64,000 nt of DNA, taken from NCBI RefSeq assembly GCF_001949145.1, contig NW_019091363.1:1180387-1244386 (forward strand), given 5' to 3'. Under the pieces are notes generated by a model, which saw only the letters and a program-made list of their open reading frames with translations, ran no database searches and was not told where the DNA came from. The first letter of the stretch is position 1; every line of letters starts with the position of its first letter. Shown here one piece after another: positions 62,101 to 64,000 of this stretch. The stretch is from Acanthaster planci (taxonomy: Eukaryota; Echinodermata; Asteroidea; Valvatida; Acanthasteridae). The position numbers were made by a program, and so were the translations under genes.

Positions 62101-63915
62101 GGGGGTGAGTTGATAACTACGCCGAATTTCGAGGCGATGTAATGTGACTAAGGAGATGGATGTATTACGTGGTGTAAACATCGTTGATGCAAGTTACATC
62201 AACCCGTTTCTTCTTGTGCATTTGAATAAAAATGACGAAGGAAAACAAATCTACTGCTTACAGCAACTGCCCTGCCTCCTGAGCTCCTGAGGTTATAAGG
62301 CTCGACGGGAAATGCATGTACAAAATTTAACGACGTCTGCTTTTCAGTGTGCGTTTGATGCAAAATGCAGTACATGTACACCGATGACCGTCCTTCATCC
62401 AATTAACTACCGTCGAGGTGGGGGTGTGTACCTCAACGCTAAAAGCTTTCGTCAGATCATCGGTCCCGCATACAATCTGCTTGTTACAGAAGGTTTAGAA
62501 TAACATCGGATGTTTTTTTTTTTTGGGGGGGGGCCGGACCCTGCGCTCTTCTGTGCCCTACTGGAGAACTTGCCATACGCGGTGTTTCTCCATATCCGTG
62601 TGCGTAAAAAGTTTGCCGTTACGTTATGAATGACTCGTAATTTCACAGTGATGTTGCAGAATCGATGTGTTAGTTATCGGTACCGCGTACGGCTACATGA
62701 CTCCAGGCTTTTTGCGTGTTTTGCAGTACTTGCTTGAAGTATTTCCTGGTGGCGATATTTCATGGTGACAGCAAGGAAGACCTCAGTGTCCAGAGAATAA
62801 CTGTAGGCCTAAATAACGTCAGCAAGTTATACGTACAATATTACCTGTTGTACGCTGTGCTTATGAATAGGTAAAAAGAAAGTAAAATGTAGGGGTGGAA
62901 ATCTTGCGTTTTGTACCACCAGGGAACAATAATTGTGTGCGAGCCGGATAAGAAAAGCGGCGGGTTGAGCATAATGTGTAGGTAACTTAACGAGTGTAGA
63001 TTTTATTGAAACAGAAATGAAAGAAAACCTTCATGTGCAAACTAAAATGATCGAAAATACCTAAAAACACTTCCAAAAAAAACCCTTTCTTTACAAATAG
63101 CTTCTACCCCTTGAAAACTGAAGTACAGGTCTATAGATCAAATATTTTACGCATTAGATACATGACATAATACATGCCTCTAACGAAAAGAATTATCGTG
63201 AATTAGACCACTTTAGCTTTGTCAAAGAAAATTTTATCAATAGTTCACTGCTTTGAGATTTGAGCTGACAACATTGAATATTGAAACTTGCATTCGGACT
63301 GTTTTCAATGGTTTTCGTAGAGCTATTTGGATGGCGTTATTTATGACGATGGTCGTGATCGTCTCATGCGCGATCGTTTCTCACTTCAACGAGTACTTTG
63401 CATACGCCACCAAGACAGTCATCAGCTACACGACACCCAACCAAACCGCCTTCCCGAGCGTTGTGCTGTGCAATTGTAACAGGTTCCGGGTATCCGCCCT
63501 CAACGGCAGCCAGTGGGAAGAGCTACTGCCGATGGTGGTCAACAAGGGCGACGATCGCAGCGAGCAGATCGAGAAGCTTCGATCGGGCGAGTTCCCGCTC
63601 AACGTGAGCGACGAGGAAGAGCGGCGGATTAAGGGCGCCAACTACCGCAAACTGGGCTTGGCGTTGTCGCACGAGTTCGAGGACATGCTATTGGACTGCC
63701 GGTGGGCCGGGAGGCAGCGCTGCTCCGCGGCCAACTTCAGCCAGGTGTGGACCGACTTCGGGGTGTGCTACGTGTTCAACGCAGAGGATGGCCCGGGGGA
63801 CGGGGAAGAAGGCTTAATGGCGGACAACACTGGATTGGACGGCGGGCTGTGGCTACGCCTGAACGTCGAGCAATCAGAACACACTTCCACAAACACACAC
63901 GGAAGCTGTTTCATG
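59102..63915 (+). CDS. DEG/ENaC/ASIC-type sodium channel, 5' part (gene continues past the window)
   Basis: Trimeric amiloride-sensitive cation channel family of the plasma membrane, often gated by protons, peptides or mechanical force. Visible exons are 59102..59352 and 63321..63915 (phase-2 intron, CG|GTAGGT donor, TTTTCGTAG acceptor), 282 residues so far. The cytoplasmic N-terminus carries the family His-Gly motif (TTLHGVKYV, H69-G70). TM1 is about 85-106 (AIWMALFMTMVVIVSCAIV). The post-TM1 signature FPSVVLCN is at 128-135. A CRWAGRQRC segment lies at 210-218 and FGVCYVFN at 230-237, matching the family GxCYxFN element. WLRLNVEQ follows, as expected in the palm. The layout is closest to ASIC/BASIC channels, not nematode degenerins. 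The end at 63915 rests on a fair donor (ATG|GTAATC). The frame stays open beyond it and VIH there resembles family sequence, so the exon may be longer. The distal extracellular domain, TM2 and selectivity filter lie outside the window. Confidence 0.92.
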
Positions 63916-64000
63916 GTAATCCATCGTTTGTATTACGTTTCTCTTAAAAAAAAGGAAAGAAATTGCCTGAAATTACATACCTCATTGTTAATAGAAAAGG

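Overview
This window is intron-containing animal nuclear DNA. It is AT-leaning, with long gene-poor stretches, GT-AG introns and many decayed DNA transposons. It is not bacterial or viral, and most open frames above 60 codons are chance frames. The genes fit a deuterostome invertebrate. I lean towards an echinoderm-like genome because the POU4 protein differs clearly from vertebrate forms outside its DNA-binding domains, and because the palindromes TACATGTA and TAGGCCTA are very common. The species assignment is inference only.

Three genes are well supported, all on the + strand. (1) A complete two-exon class IV POU homeobox gene (POU4/Brn3 type, 344 aa) lies at 22498-25896. It has CCAAT and TATA-like elements just upstream and sits in a gene-poor neighbourhood. 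(2) A complete eleven-exon TBC-domain Rab GTPase-activating protein (467 aa) lies at 42202-53027. Every splice junction can be read by phase, and both catalytic fingers (R219 and Q256) are present. (3) The 5' part of a DEG/ENaC/ASIC-type sodium channel gene begins at 59102. Exon 1 carries the His-Gly gating motif, exon 2 carries TM1 and the start of the extracellular domain, and the gene runs off the right edge.

Layout: 1-22170 is gene-poor. It holds a broken non-LTR retrotransposon tail (7225-7985), a G/T-rich pentanucleotide array interrupted by a hAT-like element with an 8-bp target duplication (12236-13150), and single copies of repeats that recur elsewhere in the window. 22171-25896 is POU4. 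25897-42201 is non-coding, with a second LINE-tail relic (34058-34228), two small elements with GGCGTAGC-type ends (34343-34438, 34541-34818) and a TTAA-flanked inverted-repeat element (38763-39341). 42202-53027 is the TBC gene; most of its larger introns carry a different mobile or tandem repeat. One 34-bp tandem array begins inside exon 10 and duplicates that exon's 5' splice site. 53028-59101 is intergenic, with a 34-bp minisatellite containing a 535-base assembly gap and a strong palindrome. 59102-64000 is the channel gene.

The three genes do not form an operon or an obvious functional unit. POU4 factors specify sensory neurons and ASIC-type channels act in such neurons, but nothing in the sequence links them. 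I found no convincing previously undescribed system. The most unusual structure is the splice-site-duplicating minisatellite in the TBC gene.
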